Shown piece after piece: positions 62,601 through 64,000 of a stretch of 64,000 bases of DNA. The notes under the pieces are model-generated. The model worked only from the letters and a program-made list of their open reading frames with translations, searched no databases and was not told where the DNA came from. Position 1 is the stretch's first letter. Each line of letters begins with the position of its first letter. The position numbers were made by a program, and so were the translations under genes. This DNA is from Annona cherimola. Its lineage: Eukaryota > Streptophyta > Magnoliopsida > Magnoliales > Annonaceae. The DNA is taken from the NCBI GenBank assembly GCA_030490835.1, contig CM059977.1:11498765-11562764 (forward strand), in the 5' to 3' direction.

Positions 62601-63242
62601 GTCCACCTAAAGGCCGTCTGCTGCTGGTTTAGCTTAGAGGAGCCAGCAGGAGGTTTTCATAAAGCATTCATGTTGTATGGCACTTTATTAGAGATATAAC
62701 AATATATATAGTTACAAGGAACTAACCAAAGACAACTATGCTAATATCAGCCAAATGGACCCTAGCTAACATTTCCTACTTTGATTCCAATTTGTAGCTA
62801 GTGATTTGGTCTGGCATCTCCAAAAAGAATATGACCCATATCTTGTATCGCCGACTGGTAAGATTTTAAGAAACTACCAAAGGCCATTTACTGATAGAAA
62901 CTTCCGTTCTCTATCTGTGACAGGAAGAACTGGTAGAAGAGCTGAAAAAAAAGGTACGTTGTTGCTGCCTTATACTCAGATATATATATGATACGTATCT
63001 GCTGCTTCAAAGTTCAGTTCATCAAATCGTGGTCGTAACAATTGTGAATTACTCGAGCTATTTTTGTGCATTTCCGGTTTCTAAAATTTCTTGTAGCTAT
63101 CAGCAGCAGCGTTAACATGCTTAAAGCTTGTGCTTGGTCATTTCAGCTTATGGAGCCGCCCTGCAATAAGGACAATGAAGGTCCATCTGCTGGAGGAATT
63201 GAGGGTAGAAAATTGAGGAGGACTTCAAGTAGCCCCATATAA
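50238..63242 (+). CDS. Group A bZIP transcription factor, ABI5/DPBF/AREB-like
   Basis: Four exons, 50238-51008, 61044-61115, 62924-62953 and 63147-63242, give 969 nt (322 aa) with phase 0 at all junctions. C1 block with RQSS at 38-41, C2-like MNMDEFLLSIWSAEE at 64-78, and C3 GMTLEDFLMKAGVV at 143-156. The basic region, 237-257, has the invariant Asn245 and Arg253 (N-x7-R). Zipper heptads are L263, L270, I277 and L284. The C-terminal C4 block is LRRTSSSPI (314-322). RQSS and RRTS fit SnRK2 phosphorylation sites. These factors bind ABREs (ACGTGGC) and drive ABA, seed or stress transcription. The start at 50238 is preferred because the TATA box lies inside the open frame that runs further upstream. 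The usual KTVDEVW block between C2 and C3 is not visible. Intron 1 is 10,035 bp. Closest named subgroup uncertain. Confidence 0.92.
51513..51691. repeat. Two-copy tandem duplication, about 90 bp, in bZIP intron 1
   Basis: TTTTTAT(G/A)AGGGATGAT and TGAGATGGGATGCAATTTAT each occur twice, 93 and 90 bp apart. Diverged copies, non-coding. Confidence 0.85.
51741..52355. mobile_element. 615-bp foldback element in bZIP intron 1
   Basis: The left arm starts AGTACAACTTCACTGAATC and the complement of the right arm starts AGGTGCAACTTCACCATACC. The match extends some 150 bp or more on each side (GATTATAAAAT, TTTAGAATTAT and TACCATAT words mirrored). AAATAT directly abuts both ends (51735-51740, 52356-52361). 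No coding capacity. Almost the entire element can fold into a hairpin. Confidence 0.8.
54139..54592. mobile_element. Non-autonomous hAT element in bZIP intron 1
   Basis: Termini are TAGGGGTGGGAATC on the left and TAAGGGTAGGAATC as complement of the right. Flanks TATCCATG (54131-54138) and TATCCACG (54593-54600) are an 8-bp target duplication with one change. Subterminal GGCGGGTTGACCCG and CGACCCG words are typical of this hAT group. 454 bp, no transposase. Confidence 0.85.
54881..55077. repeat. Hairpin-forming inverted repeat, about 86-bp arms
   Basis: Arms 54881-54966 and 54990-55077 are complementary along their length (AACTTGGCTATG, TTAAATTATAT and GGTCAAATATAAGAAA mirrored), with a loop of about 23 nt containing a CACTATAAGA-type word in complement. 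In the sense orientation of the bZIP pre-mRNA this would be a strong stem-loop. Confidence 0.8.
55399..55862. mobile_element. Foldback MITE in bZIP intron 1
   Basis: The left arm TGGAGATTTTGCATTCTAAA and the complement of the right arm TGGCATATTTTGCATTTTAA begin a mirrored stretch of at least 150 bp that includes TGCAATTTAAA, CATTTTAAACC and TTAATTCAT words. AATGG occurs at both edges. No coding capacity. Confidence 0.75.
56578..56609. repeat. TA microsatellite
   Basis: An uninterrupted AT dinucleotide run of about 16 units in bZIP intron 1. Confidence 0.95.
58150..58560. repeat. Three diverged tandem units of about 140 bp in bZIP intron 1
   Basis: TTAATTTGAAAAATGGCGCGAAA-like anchors start at 58181, 58317 and 58462. 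Each is followed by an ATGAT.GTGAAGGCT / ATGATCAAGAGGCTC-like block and a CAACATGCACG / AACATCCATGCG-like block. The first two units keep GGCGCGAAA, an E2F-type word. The third has lost it. Confidence 0.65.
58560..59160. repeat. Dispersed repeat, copy 1, in bZIP intron 1
   Basis: Shares TGCTCAAATGCAACC, TATGCAGCTAAAAATA-like and TTAGCTGCATAT words, in similar order, with the segment at about 61684-62240. Probably two copies of one non-autonomous DNA element. Confidence 0.5.
59180..60770 (-). mobile_element. Decayed 5'-truncated LINE (L1-type) in bZIP intron 1
   Basis: Read on the minus strand from about 60755 there is the C-terminal part of a plant LINE reverse transcriptase: SKANGGMRFENLLNFYLAML, then FWRLITNPESL and VLQAKY. 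From about 60135 to 59985 there follows the zinc-binding RT-associated domain (zf-RVT), with LPSKVMLFGWRLYKDALSTK and later CKEDLKHLF. In-frame stops interrupt it (after MLAK; at a cysteine position before DCKED). The 3' end has a plus-strand T run at 59180-59188, i.e. a poly(A) tail. The insertion is antisense to the bZIP gene. The 5' RT, endonuclease and ORF1 are missing. Confidence 0.85.
61640..62240. repeat. Dispersed repeat, copy 2, in bZIP intron 2
   Basis: Homologous in parts to 58560-59160. It starts near CACTACAACC (61687), resembling a CACTA-type terminus, and the complement of the right end has TACTAAGAAAAG. Assignment to CACTA is tentative. Confidence 0.4.
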
Positions 63243-63439
63243 TCAATCAGGCAGCCAATATATAGCCAGAATCAAAGTATTTCGTGGATTTAGTTTGAAA
63301 CAATTTTGTGGCAGATTTTAAATCCAGCAGCTACCTAATTATATATATATGAGCTTAATTAAATGTAACAGTCTAATCTCTCTCATGCATTCATTCTTCT
63401 TTAAACATGATTTTGGCCATGGCTTGTAGGTTGAATGAA

Positions 63440-63445
63440 AATAAA
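63440..63445 (+). terminator. Possible polyadenylation signal of the bZIP gene
   Basis: AATAAA about 200 bp after the stop codon. Plant signals are degenerate, so this is only the best candidate seen. Confidence 0.35.
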
Positions 63446-64000
63446 AAATGAGTTTGCTGGTACAAGAACATATTAATTAACAAAATCAATGGGATTTGAG
63501 ATGGGTCTCATGGTTGGCTAATTGACACAAAACTACATGTTCCTTTTATGTCACACGTTGCAAGAAACCTGAAGGATTGCCTAGAGTGAAGGATCATGTT
63601 TGCCACCGACTGCACCTATCCTTTTTTTTTTTTTCCTGATAAGCGACTGCCGCCATCTTAATTAGTTATTGGAGGGAATATAGTTTTTTTTTTTCCAAAA
63701 TAAAACTAGGTTACTTACCCAGCATTTAATAGACTTTGCTACATGTGAATTAGACATGGAAATGACAGCAAACTTATTCCTACTCCTTTGTGTTTTACTG
63801 GATTAATGTTGCTCAGCTAGCCTCCTCAGTAATTTCGTGTGAGGAATTAATAGTCTCAGGCCAAGTAGAGATGCTTCTAGGAAAATAGTCAGTTGCTAGA
63901 GGTTCCCTGCTCCGTCTGTTGGAAGTCCTCCGATCCACCTGCTTTAACTCATGATCAATCCGAAAAAAGGGTCCATGTCGTTGTTGATTTGAATGGAAAT
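63446..64000. other. 3' flank of the bZIP gene
   Basis: No further gene seen. T runs at about 63621 and 63685. The sequence is cut by the window edge. Confidence 0.5.

Overview
This is plant nuclear DNA. It is AT-rich, its genes are split by introns with plant-type splice sites, and its intergenic DNA and long introns are packed with short inverted-repeat transposons (MITEs) and fragments of larger elements. The bZIP gene starts with a GC-rich first exon that contrasts with its AT-rich introns. That gradient is common in monocots, so I lean towards a non-grass monocot, with a magnoliid-grade angiosperm also possible. The lineage is an inference.

Layout. 1-7 kb holds AT-rich sequence with repeats and no gene I can support. 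7.1-10.1 kb holds a MITE, a Mutator-type foldback element with a 9-bp target duplication, and a 2.2-kb candidate TIR element ending about 320 bp before the first gene. 10.4-12.6 kb is an intronless P-class PPR gene (+). 16.4-20.2 kb is a membrane-anchored dual-specificity phosphatase gene (-), with a MITE lodged against a splice acceptor. 21.5-21.9 kb is a probable small intronless gene (-, 92 aa, unknown). 22.1-23.5 kb holds two well-delimited transposons. 25.1-38.9 kb is a large gene (-) with 15 coding exons, encoding a 1341-aa charged, probably nuclear protein of an uncharacterised plant family. 39-46 kb is a transposon graveyard: nested MITEs, an LTR-like insertion, and five tandem units of about 547 bp, each carrying a MITE. 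50.2-63.2 kb is a group A (ABI5/DPBF/AREB-like) bZIP gene (+) whose first intron is 10 kb long and contains a decayed LINE, a hAT-type element and several foldback elements.

The five genes do not form a pathway that I can see. They suggest RNA processing in organelles (PPR), phosphatase signalling at a membrane, an unstudied nuclear protein, and ABA/seed-type transcription (bZIP). Exon structures were built by hand from reading frame, splice dinucleotides and phase. All reconstructed coding sequences close in frame (DSP 759 nt, large gene 4026 nt, bZIP 969 nt), which supports them. No striking new multi-gene system is visible. The most interesting material is transposon-host interaction (a MITE/branch-point junction and a MITE-seeded tandem array), the uncharacterised large gene, and the small unknown gene.
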